Source of the DNA: Corynebacterium casei LMG S-19264
Lineage (GTDB): Bacteria > Actinomycetota > Actinomycetes > Mycobacteriales > Mycobacteriaceae
Length of the DNA: 64,000 bases
Direction: 5' to 3'
Assembly (NCBI RefSeq): GCF_000550785.1
Contig: NZ_CP004350.1
Location: 2,026,009 to 2,090,008 of the forward strand
The position numbers and the translations under genes were made by a program. Below, one piece after another: positions 25,997 to 35,162 of this stretch. The notes beneath the pieces were generated by a model. The model saw only the letters and a list, made by a program, of their open reading frames with translations, made no database searches and was not told the origin of the DNA. Position 1 is the stretch's first letter. The number at the start of each line of letters is the position of its first letter.

Positions 25997-27760
25997 TTAG
26001 TTTTCGAGGATGTCTTTGGGGATTCCCTCGGGCACGCGGCTGAAGCGCTCGTGGAATTCTTCTGCATAGGCGCGCACTGCGGTAGGCAATGTCGCGAAGA
26101 CGTAGTCCTTGCCGACGTCCCGGATGAATTGTGTGGGTTCAAGGCTGCGCTGAAGGTCTTGTTTGACCCGGGCCATGGCGAACCTGATGCCCTGGCTTTC
26201 TAGTTCTTCGCGCAAGTCTTTCAGGATATCGACCGCGGTGAGGTCTACTTCGGTGTTGGCCTCAGCGTTGAGCAGAAACCACCTGACGGGCTGTGGGGCC
26301 TCGTCGATTGCTTGGAGCGCGCGGGATGAGAAGTCATCGGCGTTGGCAAAGAATAGCGGTGAGTCGTAACGGAAGACCACGAGGCCCTCGACCGGCTCAG
26401 AATCCGGGTAGTCATCAAGGCTGTGCATTCCTGCAATACCCGAAACGTAACCCAAAACATCGGCATAAGGGCTGGTAATACGCCGAATCAGATCCAGGAT
26501 GGAGAGGACAATGGCCAGACTGATACCCACCAGAACGCCGAACAGAATTACGGCCAGCGCAGTCACGGCGGTGATGATGAGCTCGCTTTTGCGAAAGCGG
26601 GCGATGCGTTTGAGCTCGGGGACATCGATAAGCTGCGTTGCAGCATAAATGACTAGGGCGCCGAGCGCGGCATCGGGGAAATACTCCAACACCGGCCCGG
26701 CGAAAAGTAGGACCATGATGACAAGCGCGATGACAACCATGGAATGCACTTGGGTTTTCGCACCGGCAGTATTACCTAAGACCGTGCGCGATCCGCTGGA
26801 GGACACCGGGAAGCCCTGGAGAAAACCATTGGCAACATTTGCCGTACCCAGCGCTAGGAGCTCCTGGTTGGAGTCAACCTTGTCATCTTTACTGGAGGCA
26901 AACGCCCGGGCGGTCAAAATATTGTCGGAAAAGCCTACGATGGCAATACCCACTGCATAAGGCAGCAATGCCCAGAAATCGACTTCACTGAAATCCGGCA
27001 CGCGCGGCGCCGGAAGTCCGCGTGGAATCTCCCCGATGACTTCAAGCCCCAGCTTATCCAGGCCGAAAATGGCCACGGCGCCCGCAGCCACCAGTAGCGC
27101 CACTATTGGCGAAGGGAACTTCGGGATGAGCCACTTGGCACCAAACAAAAATATTAAAACAGCACCCGCCATCAGCACCGTGGGCAGGTGAATCTGGCCC
27201 GCATTTTGGATAAAGGACCAGATCTCGTGCCAAATCTCTTCGCCTTCAGTTTCAACCTTGGTCACTTTAGAAAGCTGGCTGACCATCATCAGCACAGCAA
27301 TGCCGATGAGGTAGCCAATTAGCACTGGGCGGGACAGCAACCTAGTCACAAACCCTAAGCGTCCGACAAATCCCACGATGCAGACCAGCCCCACACCAAT
27401 CGCGAGTATCGCTGCTACCTCCGCGTAGCGCTCCGGGCCGCCCGCCGCGCCAACGAGCGCTCCCACGCCGGCAGCCGTCATCAATGAGGTTGTGGTTTCC
27501 GGGCCAATGGACATCTTCCGCGACGTCCCGAGCACAAAATACACGGCCAAAGGCGCAAGTGCTGCCCATAAACCTGCCACGGCAGGAAGCCCCATGATGA
27601 TCGAATAGGCCATGACCTGCGGAACCAGATATGCCGCAACTGTCACCCCGGCAACCACGTCACCCTTTAGCCAGCCGCGCTCATATCCGCGCATGGCAAC
27701 TACTCCGGGCACAAGCCGCTGCCACAGCGGGACTTCAGAGCGCTTAGTGTGAGCTGACAT
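25997..27760 (-). CDS. SulP-family sulfate permease-like transporter with STAS domain
   Basis: 587 residues. It starts with RGYERGWLKGDVVAGVTVAAYLVPQVMAYSIIMGLPAVAGLWAA, the classic SulP entry, and has a full transmembrane core with FQGFPVSSSGSRTVLGNTAGAKTQ. The C-terminal STAS domain (about 440-565) contains VRWFLLNAEANTEVDLTAVDILKDL. It is longer than and quite different from the first SulP gene at 11372. Sulfate or bicarbonate transport is possible; no sulfate-assimilation gene is close. It lies upstream of the ABM-ASCH and cupin genes on the same strand, 21 bp apart. Confidence 0.9.
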   Translation of the reverse strand: MSAHTKRSEVPLWQRLVPGVVAMRGYERGWLKGDVVAGVTVAAYLVPQVMAYSIIMGLPAVAGLWAALAPLAVYFVLGTSRKMSIGPETTTSLMTAAGVGALVGAAGGPERYAEVAAILAIGVGLVCIVGFVGRLGFVTRLLSRPVLIGYLIGIAVLMMVSQLSKVTKVETEGEEIWHEIWSFIQNAGQIHLPTVLMAGAVLIFLFGAKWLIPKFPSPIVALLVAAGAVAIFGLDKLGLEVIGEIPRGLPAPRVPDFSEVDFWALLPYAVGIAIVGFSDNILTARAFASSKDDKVDSNQELLALGTANVANGFLQGFPVSSSGSRTVLGNTAGAKTQVHSMVVIALVIMVLLFAGPVLEYFPDAALGALVIYAATQLIDVPELKRIARFRKSELIITAVTALAVILFGVLVGISLAIVLSILDLIRRITSPYADVLGYVSGIAGMHSLDDYPDSEPVEGLVVFRYDSPLFFANADDFSSRALQAIDEAPQPVRWFLLNAEANTEVDLTAVDILKDLREELESQGIRFAMARVKQDLQRSLEPTQFIRDVGKDYVFATLPTAVRAYAEEFHERFSRVPEGIPKDILEN

Positions 27761-27835
27761 ACACTAACGCTACTCCGTCGAACCCCTAGAAATACAGGCT
27801 TTGCACATTGCCGCGCGACAGTTCAGACTCAAGAT

Positions 27836-28189
27836 GTGAAGATTAAACGCATCGTGCCCATCACCACGGTCAGCAACCGCGACGAACTCGAGCAGACGCT
27901 TCAGCAGCATGTGGAGGTTCTTGGTATGGAAGTGGTCATAGATCACGGTTGGATTGCCACGCTTGCCGATGCCCACGGCCACCAGCTCAGCATCATGATG
28001 AAAGATTCGACTGCCCCAGGGAATCCGGATACGTCCCTCTTTGTCGATGATGTCCACCAAGGTTATGCCCGTGCATGCGCCGTGGGTCTGGACAGTGTCC
28101 ACCCGCTCACCCGTGAAGACTGGGGTGTGACCAGGTTCTTCTACTGCGACGCCGCTGGCACTGTAATTAACGTCGGCATGCACTCTTAG
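27836..28189 (+). CDS. VOC-family protein
   Basis: 117 residues from GTG 27836. One VOC unit: RIVPITTVSNRDELEQTLQQHVEVLGMEVVIDHGW and, near the end, RFFYCDAAGTVINVGMH. The usual C-terminal metal Glu is replaced by Asn/Gly, so it may bind a ligand rather than catalyse. It is a single gene between two minus-strand genes. Role unknown. Confidence 0.72.
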   Translation: MKIKRIVPITTVSNRDELEQTLQQHVEVLGMEVVIDHGWIATLADAHGHQLSIMMKDSTAPGNPDTSLFVDDVHQGYARACAVGLDSVHPLTREDWGVTRFFYCDAAGTVINVGMHS

Positions 28190-28204
28190 AGCACTGAGAT
28201 TGTT

Positions 28205-28729
28205 TTAGCCTTCGGTTCGGCCATCTTCTTCCCCAGCTAGAACCGTGAGTTCCTGACGCCGTGGCTTCCATAATGCTGCACGTGCCGCTGTGAGTTCCTT
28301 GAAATGTGGCGAGGTCAGTTCATCGAGCGCGCGGATGTAGTCCGGCACGATTTCGCGCGGCAAGCGCAGGCCAACAGTCAGATGTGGAATCCAACGTTTA
28401 CCTCGGCCATCTGGATTGATACCGCTAAGCTCACGAGCGACGGCTTCCAGCTCCTCAGAAGTTTCCAGCAGCCAGGCGACGGTTTGTTTACGCTTGGTTC
28501 CAAAGACAATGATGCCTACGCGTTGAAACTGCGCCGGGATAACTGGCGGAAGTAGCTCGGCGGCACGTACGCTGACGTGCTCTTTCATCTCTGGCGAAAA
28601 GGTGATGGTGATGTGCGGAGTCTGGTTCTGCACGGGAAAGCCGCGCTCAGCCAACTGCGCAAACAATTGCCGTACGTACTGCTCTTCTTGTTCAGGCAGG
28701 TGCAGCAAAATGTTATCGGGAGATACCAT
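28205..28729 (-). CDS. 2'-5' RNA ligase family protein (2H phosphoesterase)
   Basis: 174 residues with the two HxT motifs of the 2H superfamily: TPHITITF near residue 39 and IPHLTVGLRL near 117. The fold and length match bacterial ThpR/LigT-like proteins, which act on 2',3'-cyclic phosphates or 2'-5' RNA linkages. It lies 5 bp downstream of the aspartate-dehydrogenase-like gene, so the two are co-transcribed. Confidence 0.83.
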   Translation of the reverse strand: MVSPDNILLHLPEQEEQYVRQLFAQLAERGFPVQNQTPHITITFSPEMKEHVSVRAAELLPPVIPAQFQRVGIIVFGTKRKQTVAWLLETSEELEAVARELSGINPDGRGKRWIPHLTVGLRLPREIVPDYIRALDELTSPHFKELTAARAALWKPRRQELTVLAGEEDGRTEG

Positions 28730-28734
28730 ACAAC

Positions 28735-29571
28735 TTAGCCTTCAAAGCACTGTTGAAGTGCTTGCCGTAGCGTGTGCGCGACCGACAACGCCGTGATAGC
28801 GGAGGTTTTAGGGTTTACCGGACTGGGCGCGGATTGGCTGCCCAAAGTAAATGAACCGGCCGAACCGGAAACCTCAATGTCATGGCGGGTCTCTTTCAGA
28901 TTGGGCGCAGCGATGAGTTCGACGGAGACTCGCTCCAGTGATTTCTGGAGCAACTCGTCATCGCTAGCACCGCGGCCGCGTGTCGCCCAGGCAAGAGCAA
29001 CGGAGACGTTGACGTTGCTGGGGAACTTCTTGATTGCATTGGTAGGCGTACCGCTAAACAGTACGAATGGCTCTGTCGCAGTTTCCAGTCGCTCACGCTC
29101 TTTGTCATTCATCCAGTCTTGAACCAGGGCGGGCGCGTTCTTGGTGGTGCGAATCTTCACGGTGTCCACGGCATTCGCTTCTGCCACCGCTGCCCACAAA
29201 TCGAATCCACCAATCGCGCCGGAGATGACATGAACCTTGCCAGGTCCGGACAGCAAAGCCCGGCGCGCCACGGGATCCGCTAATGCGCCTACCGATGTCA
29301 ACACCAAGTCCTTACCGCGGGCGACGACTTCTGCTCCGAATTCTTTCACAGCTGGAACACCGGCGCATTCAACGACAATGTCGTGAGAGTCGATGAGGCT
29401 TGAAAGGTTCTCATCATGAACTGACACCCCGAGTGTTCCTCGTTCACGATGCACGGATGCCTCACGCACGAATGCGCTGACGTCAAATTCATCCGAGTCA
29501 AAAAGTGTCGCGAGTTGGCGACCAATCGCACCAAAGCCCAGCAACAACACTCGAGGTTGCGAGGTGGACAT
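28735..29571 (-). CDS. Aspartate dehydrogenase-like NAD(P)-binding protein
   Basis: 278 residues from ATG 29571, chosen for the excellent AGGAGG ribosome site 6 bases upstream. The Rossmann nucleotide-binding site is RVLLLGFGAIGRQLATLF. Later blocks match aspartate dehydrogenases: VVECAGVPAVKEFGAEVVARGKDLVLTSVGALAD, ISGAIGGFDLWAAV and KKFPSNVNVSVALAWATRG. That enzyme forms iminoaspartate from aspartate for NAD synthesis, but no nadA/nadC is next to it, so a side role in amino-acid metabolism is possible. Confidence 0.85.
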   Translation of the reverse strand: MSTSQPRVLLLGFGAIGRQLATLFDSDEFDVSAFVREASVHRERGTLGVSVHDENLSSLIDSHDIVVECAGVPAVKEFGAEVVARGKDLVLTSVGALADPVARRALLSGPGKVHVISGAIGGFDLWAAVAEANAVDTVKIRTTKNAPALVQDWMNDKERERLETATEPFVLFSGTPTNAIKKFPSNVNVSVALAWATRGRGASDDELLQKSLERVSVELIAAPNLKETRHDIEVSGSAGSFTLGSQSAPSPVNPKTSAITALSVAHTLRQALQQCFEG

Positions 29572-29646
29572 GCCAGCCCTCCTTAGTCTCACAGCTGATA
29601 AGTGCATCCAGTCTATCTTTTCGCACATTCGCTGCTAGGTTTCCGG

Positions 29647-30087
29647 ATGGCTAAACCTCGCAGCCTCTACAGTGGGTTCACGAAACAACGCATTAGCTTT
29701 ATTACTCTCGCGGTCGACGACGTTGCGCGAAGCCGGGCCTTCTATGCGGATGGTCTTGGCTGGAAGCCCATATTTGAAAATGATGAAGTCTTCATGCGCC
29801 CGGTTGGGCAGCACCTCATGCTCTCACTGTCGAGCATCGAAGAATTCACCGCTGAAATCGGACATGCTCCAACCACAGGCATCGCATCGCTAACGCTGGC
29901 ACACAACTGCAAAACTGAAGCGGAAGTAGATAGCGTCCTTGAACTTGCGGCTTCCATCGGTGCCGAAACTTCGCCGGCACTCCGCCGTGAATGGGGCGGC
30001 TACTCCGGATACTTCTCAGATCCTGATGGATTTCGGTGGGAAATCGCCATGAACTCCGGGCCAACCGGTGACTACGCCCTACCCTGA
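29647..30087 (+). CDS. VOC-family protein
   Basis: About 146 residues from ATG 29647. It reads RISFITLAVDDVARSRAFYADGLGWKPIFENDEVFM, then GYSGYFSDPDGFRWEIAMN with the Glu expected as a VOC metal ligand. Members of this type act as glyoxalase-like lyases or resistance proteins. The open frame extends upstream to 29602 over the divergent aspartate dehydrogenase promoter; the shorter start is preferred. A perfect hairpin follows at 30093-30116. Confidence 0.82.
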   Translation: MAKPRSLYSGFTKQRISFITLAVDDVARSRAFYADGLGWKPIFENDEVFMRPVGQHLMLSLSSIEEFTAEIGHAPTTGIASLTLAHNCKTEAEVDSVLELAASIGAETSPALRREWGGYSGYFSDPDGFRWEIAMNSGPTGDYALP

Positions 30088-30092
30088 CCTTT

Positions 30093-30116
30093 GGCAATTG
30101 ACCTAAATCAATTGCC
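30093..30116. terminator. Convergent hairpin
   Basis: GGCAATTGA and TCAATTGCC form a perfect 9-bp stem with a 6-base loop between the converging VOC gene (+) and YjbR-type gene (-). The right arm includes the minus-strand stop codon. No long T tract, so a weak bidirectional terminator. Confidence 0.55.
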
Positions 30117-30491
30117 CCTAGCGAAGGATTGCGGGTCCACTGGTTGCTTTTTCTTCGGCAGCGTTTCTATGACAAGCAGGTAGGAATCGGTCACGAGTTC
30201 ATAGAAAAGCAATGCATCCACCGTCCCACCTGGCCGGACGGTGATCCAATGCTTCTTGTTCATGTGCCAACCAGGCGTGATGTCCTGATGCGTGCTGCGT
30301 AGCGCTTCCGAATCCAGCGGCTCCGCTTTGAGGTCTACAATCGGCTCACCATCCAACACGGTAAGAAACAGGAACATCTTGCCGCGGATCTTCCACACAT
30401 CGAAGTCCGGCCCGAACGGATGCGTCAGCTCCGTCCCGGGAAGCTCCTGCGCCCAGGCTGCTGCGCGCTCGTGCAAATCGTTGCCGTCCAT
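30108..30491 (-). CDS. MmcQ/YjbR-family protein
   Basis: 127 residues. It reads ELPGTELTHPFGPDFDVWKIRGKMFLFL, and later HQDITPGWHMNKKHWITVRPGGTVD, the conserved core of the MmcQ/YjbR (CyaY-like fold) family. These are small proteins with proposed DNA binding and no firm role. It is followed by the convergent hairpin. Confidence 0.85.
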   Translation of the reverse strand: MDGNDLHERAAAWAQELPGTELTHPFGPDFDVWKIRGKMFLFLTVLDGEPIVDLKAEPLDSEALRSTHQDITPGWHMNKKHWITVRPGGTVDALLFYELVTDSYLLVIETLPKKKQPVDPQSFARGN

Positions 30492-30570
30492 GGATTACCT
30501 CAAAACCTCATTTCACTGCGATCTGCCATCGATCGTACGCATTGAAGTAGTAACCTTCAGCGGGAGCTAC

Positions 30571-31077
30571 CTAGCTTGTTTGCACACGCCCATAACGCCA
30601 ATACCCAGCAAAGTCCACGTTGCGTTTCGGAATCCCGCGCTCCTGGATGAGATGGCGGCGTGCACCGGTGACAAGTCCTGCTTCACCGATGGTGTGGGCG
30701 TGTACTTCGCTGTTCGGAAGCGTCGTCTCTGCCAATGCCTTGAGGGCAAGCTCCCCTGGCTTTTCATATGACTGCGCGGATTCCTCGCGCACTACCCACT
30801 TGATGTCCATGTCGGCAGGCGCATCGAAATTCTGCTTGTCCTCCGCGCTCGGAATCTCAATAATTGCAATGCCTCTCGCGGACTTAGGAAGTGCACGGCA
30901 AATTCCTGCAATCGCGGGCAGTGCTGTTTCATCTCCCACCAGCAACGTCCAATCATGCGGATGGTCTGGGGTGAAAGCACTTCCCTGGTCTAAGAATTCC
31001 ACGCGGTCCCCCGGCTTTGCCTCCAGCGCGAATTTGGCCGCTGGCCCCATCGATTCAATGTGACCGTGAATCACAAG
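30571..31077 (-). pseudogene. Siderophore-interacting protein (FAD-binding reductase), C-terminal part only
   Basis: About 168 residues covering the C-terminal NAD(P)H-binding half of a siderophore-interacting protein: HDWTLLVGDETALPAIAGICRALP, AIIEIPSAEDKQ and GEAGLVTGARRHLIQERGIPKRNVDFAGYWRYGR. The reading frame runs to 31077 and is then cut by the end of an IS30-family element; the N-terminal FAD-binding barrel (about 110 residues) is gone and does not reappear on the far side. It would normally reduce ferric siderophores. Met 31074 could start a truncated protein, but without flavin binding. Confidence 0.85.
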
Positions 31078-31123
31078 GTGGATTCAATCGGTCGTCGCAA
31101 CACCTTGACAACGGAGGTGTTCG

Positions 31124-31747
31124 GTGGCGAGGAAAGACTGGATTGCGAAGACCGGAGATGCGCCCGAGAGGGGTCGTCGGCAGTGGCGTGCCGACCGGGC
31201 GCTCAGGCCGCCGATGCGGTCGCCTGGACGGCCTTCTCCGTCGCGGGTGGTGCAGCGCCAGTTCTGGCGGCTGATCGCGACCGGGGTAACGACTGCGGAA
31301 GCTGCGATCGCGGTGGGTGTGTCCGTCCCCGTCGGGATGCGCTGGTTCCGCCACGCTGGCGGTATGCCACCACTGAGTCTGGCCGAACCATCGGGCCGAT
31401 ACCTGTCGTTCGAAGAGCGTGAAGAGATCGCACTGATGCGCGCCAAAGACAAAGGCGTGCGTGAAATCGCCCGTGAGCTGGGACGGAACCCGGCAACGAT
31501 CTCCCGAGAACTGCGCCGCAACGCGGCGACTAGGGGCGGAAGGTCCGAGTATCGAGCGCTAGTGGCGCAGTGGAAGGCGCAGGAGACCGCGAAGCGCCCG
31601 AAAGCCGCGAAGTTAGCCGTAAACGACGCGCTGCGGCAATACGTGCAGGACCGTCTCGCAGGCAAGGTGCACCGGATTGATGGCACCGTGGTCGATGGGC
31701 CAGCGGCGTTCGCCTTGGAAGGGGTTGAACAAGCCGCATCGGGCTGA
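31124..31747 (+). CDS. IS30-family transposase, N-terminal portion (frameshifted)
   Basis: Contains a basic N-terminus, an HTH-like region VTTAEAAIAVGVSVPVGMRWFRHAGGMPP and the IS30 HTH RYLSFEEREEIALMRAKDKGVREIARELGRNPATISRELRRN. After about residue 190 the frame runs on to AFALEGVEQAASG, while the expected continuation (PWKGLNKPHRADRRWSLAWSPEQISHRL) is in the next frame from about 31705. So the transposase is split by one frameshift, which may be a mutation or a translational frameshift. Confidence 0.75.
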   Translation: MARKDWIAKTGDAPERGRRQWRADRALRPPMRSPGRPSPSRVVQRQFWRLIATGVTTAEAAIAVGVSVPVGMRWFRHAGGMPPLSLAEPSGRYLSFEEREEIALMRAKDKGVREIARELGRNPATISRELRRNAATRGGRSEYRALVAQWKAQETAKRPKAAKLAVNDALRQYVQDRLAGKVHRIDGTVVDGPAAFALEGVEQAASG

Positions 31748-32564
31748 CCGACGGTGGTCGCTAGCGTGGAGCCCGGAACAGATTTCCCACCGATTGACGA
31801 TCGATTTCCCCGATGATGAGTCCACGCGTATCAGCCCGGAGGCAATCTACCAGTCGCTCTACATCGAGGGACGCGGCGCGCTCAAACGCGAGCTGGTAAC
31901 CTGCCTGCGTACCGGGCGGGCGCTGCGCCAGCCGCGGGAACGGTCACGCAACAAGCCACAGGGACACATCACTGAGGATGTGGTGCTCTCTAAACGACCC
32001 TCTGAGGCCGATGATCGCGCGGTTGCCGGGAATTGGGAAGGCGACCTGATAATCGGCACCGGTCGCTCGGCGATCGGGACCCTCGTCGAACGTTCCAGCC
32101 GCTCTACGATCCTAGTGCATCTGCCTCGCTTGGAAGGTTGGGGCGAGCAGCCCGTAGTGAAAACCGGTCCCGCGCTGGGCGGCTATGGGGCTCTCGCGAT
32201 GAACGCCGCACTGGCGACGTCGCTGTCTGCTCTGCCTCTCCAGTTGCGCCAGACCCTCACCTGGGATCGCGGGAAAGAGCTCTCCGGGCACGCGCAGTTC
32301 ACCCTCGATACTGGCACGAGAGTGTTCTTCGCCGACCCCCACTCGCCCTGGCAGCGCCCGACGAACGAGAACACAAACGGGTTGTTACGGCAGTACTTCC
32401 CGAAAGGCACCGATCTGTCTCGGTGGTCGGCCGAGGAAGTCGAAGCAGTTGCTCTCGCGCTCAACAACCGGCCCCGGAAAGCTCTCGGCTGGCGTACACC
32501 CGCGGAAGTATTTGCCAAGCAGCTACGATTACTTCAACAGACCGGTGTTGCATCGACCGGTTGA
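31705..32564 (+). CDS. IS30-family transposase, catalytic portion (frameshifted)
   Basis: Continues the transposase with WSPEQISHRLTIDFPDDESTRISPEAIYQSLYIEG. The DDE catalytic core has NWEGDLIIG (first Asp), TWDRGKELSGH (second Asp) and HSPWQRPTNENTNGLLRQYFPKGTDLS (Glu). The frame is open upstream to 31677, overlapping the first part. It has no ribosome site of its own at the junction, so it needs a frameshift to be made. Confidence 0.78.
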
Positions 32565-32570
32565 ACTCAC

Positions 32571-32891
32571 CGTGTACACGTCAGCGTCGTTTAACTCATG
32601 TTGTCAGGCTCTAGGAGTGACCCAGTCCATGGGCGCGGTCGGTACCAGCGCTGATAATGCTATGGCGGAATCTTTCAATGCCACGATGAAAAGAGAGGTA
32701 ATCCGCGATGGGAAAGTCTTTGCCAATCCGCTGCAATGTCGTCAAGAGGTCTTCCGCTGGTGCATCAGATACAACACCCGACGCCGGCATTCATGGTGCG
32801 GACAGATACCACCTGACGTGTTTGAGTCACGATCTACTACCCTGAACAAGGCAGCATAACTGCCCCCAACCTGTCTACTTTTCGGGGGTCA
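32571..32891 (+). mobile_element. IS3-family element remnant (3' end)
   Basis: From 32572 an open frame reads VYTSASFNSCCQALGVTQSMGAVGTSADNAMAESFNATMKRE, the last third of an IS3-type orfB integrase with the second Asp and the Glu region, and ends at 32859. The right end (32861-32891, TGCCCCCAACC...GGGGGTCA) has the terminal-repeat look of IS3-group elements. The 5' two thirds are missing, replaced by the IS30 element. Confidence 0.8.
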
Positions 32892-33032
32892 GGCCCGCGG
32901 GTCTCCTCCGTGGTCGAGGAGAGCGGCGGGCGCGACAGGCAGTCGTGCTCGGTGAATCGACGCGCTTACGCCACGTCGTCGCTCTCAAGAGGTCTCCCGG
33001 CCACGCTCCGCGTGGCTACCCAACCAGGTGGT

Positions 33033-34589
33033 CTACCTCCAGTCGACGACCACGGACTCGGTCCTGAACCCCTTTCGCCCGCGCGGCTGCGGGAGAAGCG
33101 TGATCGTGGCGAGGGTGTCGATAGTCTGACGACGGAGGTCAAGTGACGCTTCCCGGAATGCTGAGGCAGGGTCATCGACGCCCAGGATCGGTGACAGCGC
33201 GCCCGCACGGCCTTGCATGAGCCGCTCAGCCTCCAGCTCCTGGATACGCACTTCTGCGGCGTCCCGAACACGCTTGAGGTCGCGGGCCTCGATGATCTCG
33301 GCGTCGTAGTCGGCCTCGGCGCGCAGAATGCGCGCCCGCTGGTCGCTGATCGCCGAGTCGATGCCTGCCGCATGCGGCCCACCGTCCGCGACCTCGACCA
33401 TCACCGTCGCGTCCTTGCGTGCAAGACGCTTGGCGACGACCGTCATGACGAAATCGTCGATGGCGGCGCCCGAGCGGACGATGTGCCCTGCGCACTTGTA
33501 CCCGCGCGGTGCCCCGGTCACCTTCCTCCCGCACACCTCGCCGGTCTCCTCGTCGACGTATCCGCACCGGTAGAGCCCGCTGCCGAGGTGCTTGCGCTTG
33601 GTCGAGCCGGATGTGTTCGTCACCCGCTCCGTGTCATCGAGGACCTGCTGCGCCTTCCACCACGTCTCATCGCTAACGATCGGCTCCCACTGCCCCCGGA
33701 TCGGCTCTCCAGCGTCATCACGGAGGATCTGCGCCTTCCACATCCGGCGCCGCTTCCCATCCGCCTGAGCAAACTTCGGAGTGTACGTGCTCAGCGCCGC
33801 GTAACGCGGGTTCCGCAGGATGCCCAGCACGGTCGAGGGAGACCACGGACCGTCCTCGACGATCGGCCTAGGTTCGAGGCCCTGCTGCGCGCGGGCGGTG
33901 GCGCGCTCGACGCTCACGGTGTGCGTGTGCTTGGGCAGTGGTGTGATCCCATCGATCTGCTCGGTGCCACTGAGAGCCCGGGCGAGCGATCGCAGCGACT
34001 CAGGGTGCTCGATCCTGGTGAACAGCTCGTAGATCGCCTTCACGGCCTCGGCTTCGTGAGGGATCACCTCACCGTCGACGGCGTAGCCGAGCGGGCGCAT
34101 GCCCTTCGGGGCGCGCCCCTGCATAGCGCGCTGACGCTGGGCTGCAGACTGGCGGGCACTCTTGCGTTCCATCTCGGCCCGCGCCACAGCCGCCTTGATG
34201 CGGGCATACATCCGACCGCCGTCGGTCGAAAGGTCCGCGTCGCCATTGGCCGTGACGAGGGCGAGGCCGCGCAGCTCGGCGGCGTCGATCCAGTCCTCCA
34301 GCTGTCGGGGCTGCCGAGTGAGCCTGTCGAGGTCGTAGCAGATGATCGCGCCGAACCGTCCGAGCAAATAGTCGGCGACCATGCGGTCGTAGTCCGGGCG
34401 GATGGCGCTCCTGTCGGTGGCGCTCTTCGACTGGTCCACGTAGGTCTCGACGACCTCCCAGCGCCGGAATCGTGCAAGGTTTTCGCAGTCCTCGCGCTGG
34501 CGGTCGATAGCGAGCCCGTCCATCTCGCGATCCTGTGAGATTCGGAGGTAGATGGCTGCCTTGCGGGGCGCGGTGGAACGCTCGTTCAT
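33033..34589 (-). CDS. Large serine recombinase (integrase)
   Basis: 518 residues. The catalytic domain starts AAIYLRISQDREMDGLAIDRQREDC, with the nucleophile Ser in LRISQD (about 18), then IICYDLDRLTRQPRQLEDWI and ARAEMERKSARQ. A recombinase domain follows (GYAVDGEVIPHEAEAVKAIYELF...), and a zinc-ribbon-like part GLYRCGYVDEETGEVCGRKVTGAPRGYKCAGH contains four Cys (about residues 340-370). The C-terminal coiled-coil region is Arg/Glu-rich. Such enzymes integrate phages or mobilisable elements. No phage structural gene is near, so this is a relic of a genomic-island integrase. G+C is much higher than in the backbone. Confidence 0.9.
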   Translation of the reverse strand: MNERSTAPRKAAIYLRISQDREMDGLAIDRQREDCENLARFRRWEVVETYVDQSKSATDRSAIRPDYDRMVADYLLGRFGAIICYDLDRLTRQPRQLEDWIDAAELRGLALVTANGDADLSTDGGRMYARIKAAVARAEMERKSARQSAAQRQRAMQGRAPKGMRPLGYAVDGEVIPHEAEAVKAIYELFTRIEHPESLRSLARALSGTEQIDGITPLPKHTHTVSVERATARAQQGLEPRPIVEDGPWSPSTVLGILRNPRYAALSTYTPKFAQADGKRRRMWKAQILRDDAGEPIRGQWEPIVSDETWWKAQQVLDDTERVTNTSGSTKRKHLGSGLYRCGYVDEETGEVCGRKVTGAPRGYKCAGHIVRSGAAIDDFVMTVVAKRLARKDATVMVEVADGGPHAAGIDSAISDQRARILRAEADYDAEIIEARDLKRVRDAAEVRIQELEAERLMQGRAGALSPILGVDDPASAFREASLDLRRQTIDTLATITLLPQPRGRKGFRTESVVVDWR

Positions 34590-34626
34590 GTAGCCAGACT
34601 ACATTATGACGTAAGCTCCATCCGTA

Positions 34627-34647
34627 ACTGATGATGTCACCATCAGT
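34627..34647. promoter_or_regulatory. Palindrome between the integrase and the divergent small gene
   Basis: ACTGATG, 7 bases, CATCAGT: a perfect inverted repeat in the 118-bp divergent spacer, a candidate operator or recombinase-related site. Confidence 0.4.
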
Positions 34648-34707
34648 GTGCACAGTGGTAGAGTTGCACCATCTGACCAAACGCACAAGACGCCCCAGGA
34701 GACACCC

Positions 34708-35133
34708 ATGCCGCAGCTGACACTCAGCTTCCCCGACCTTGCCGAGCACGCAAGCCGAGTCCACCCCGAGCTTAGGACGCTCGTTCAGGAATTCGCCGAG
34801 ACCGACCGCGCCCGGTTCACAGAGTCAGCGTCACTGTGTGAGATGTGGATTGACCCCGAATTCAAGAAACTACTCAACACTCTTCAACTCGATGGCCGGC
34901 TGCCTAACATCGATACAAACATCGACGCCAACAATGATTTCAAGCGCGTCTTGACGTTTACGTTGCCGGAGGGCGGCGAGACTACGGATGTCCGCGATAT
35001 CATCCAGCATGCATGGGCGGCAACGGTCGACACATACGCGGGCGCCCTCTACCACCGAGCGAAAGAGATCGCGGCAGGAAACTCGAACTCGAGCTGGACC
35101 CCCGACCAAGCCACGAGCGCCCCCACTCTCTAG
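34708..35133 (+). CDS. Hypothetical protein
   Basis: 141 residues from ATG 34708, with AGGAGA 8 bases upstream. It begins PQLTLSFPDLAEHASRVHPELRTLVQEF and ends in a Ser/Thr-rich tail (AAGNSNSSWTPDQATSAPTL). No family is recognised. It is divergent from the serine recombinase and shares its high G+C, so it probably arrived with it. Confidence 0.55.
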   Translation: MPQLTLSFPDLAEHASRVHPELRTLVQEFAETDRARFTESASLCEMWIDPEFKKLLNTLQLDGRLPNIDTNIDANNDFKRVLTFTLPEGGETTDVRDIIQHAWAATVDTYAGALYHRAKEIAAGNSNSSWTPDQATSAPTL

Positions 35134-35162
35134 AGCGTAGGTCCACGTCAGGGCCTATTTCT

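Larger units (their letters stand above)
31078..32570 (+). mobile_element. IS30-family insertion sequence
   Basis: About 1493 bp. The left end starts GTGGATTCAATCGGTCG and the right end, read inward, starts GTGAGTTCAACCGGTCG; the two match at most of the first 26-27 bases. It cuts the sip gene on the left and abuts an IS3 remnant on the right. The flanks share no duplication, so one side has been lost by deletion or recombination. Confidence 0.85.

Noticed and set aside
33213..34538. Long plus-strand ORF of 441 codons opposite the serine recombinase
   Set aside because: It is the mirror of a clearly real gene in high-G+C DNA, without recognisable domains.
33033..35133. Prophage
   Set aside because: Only a serine recombinase and one unknown gene are present; no phage structural, lysis or packaging genes were seen.
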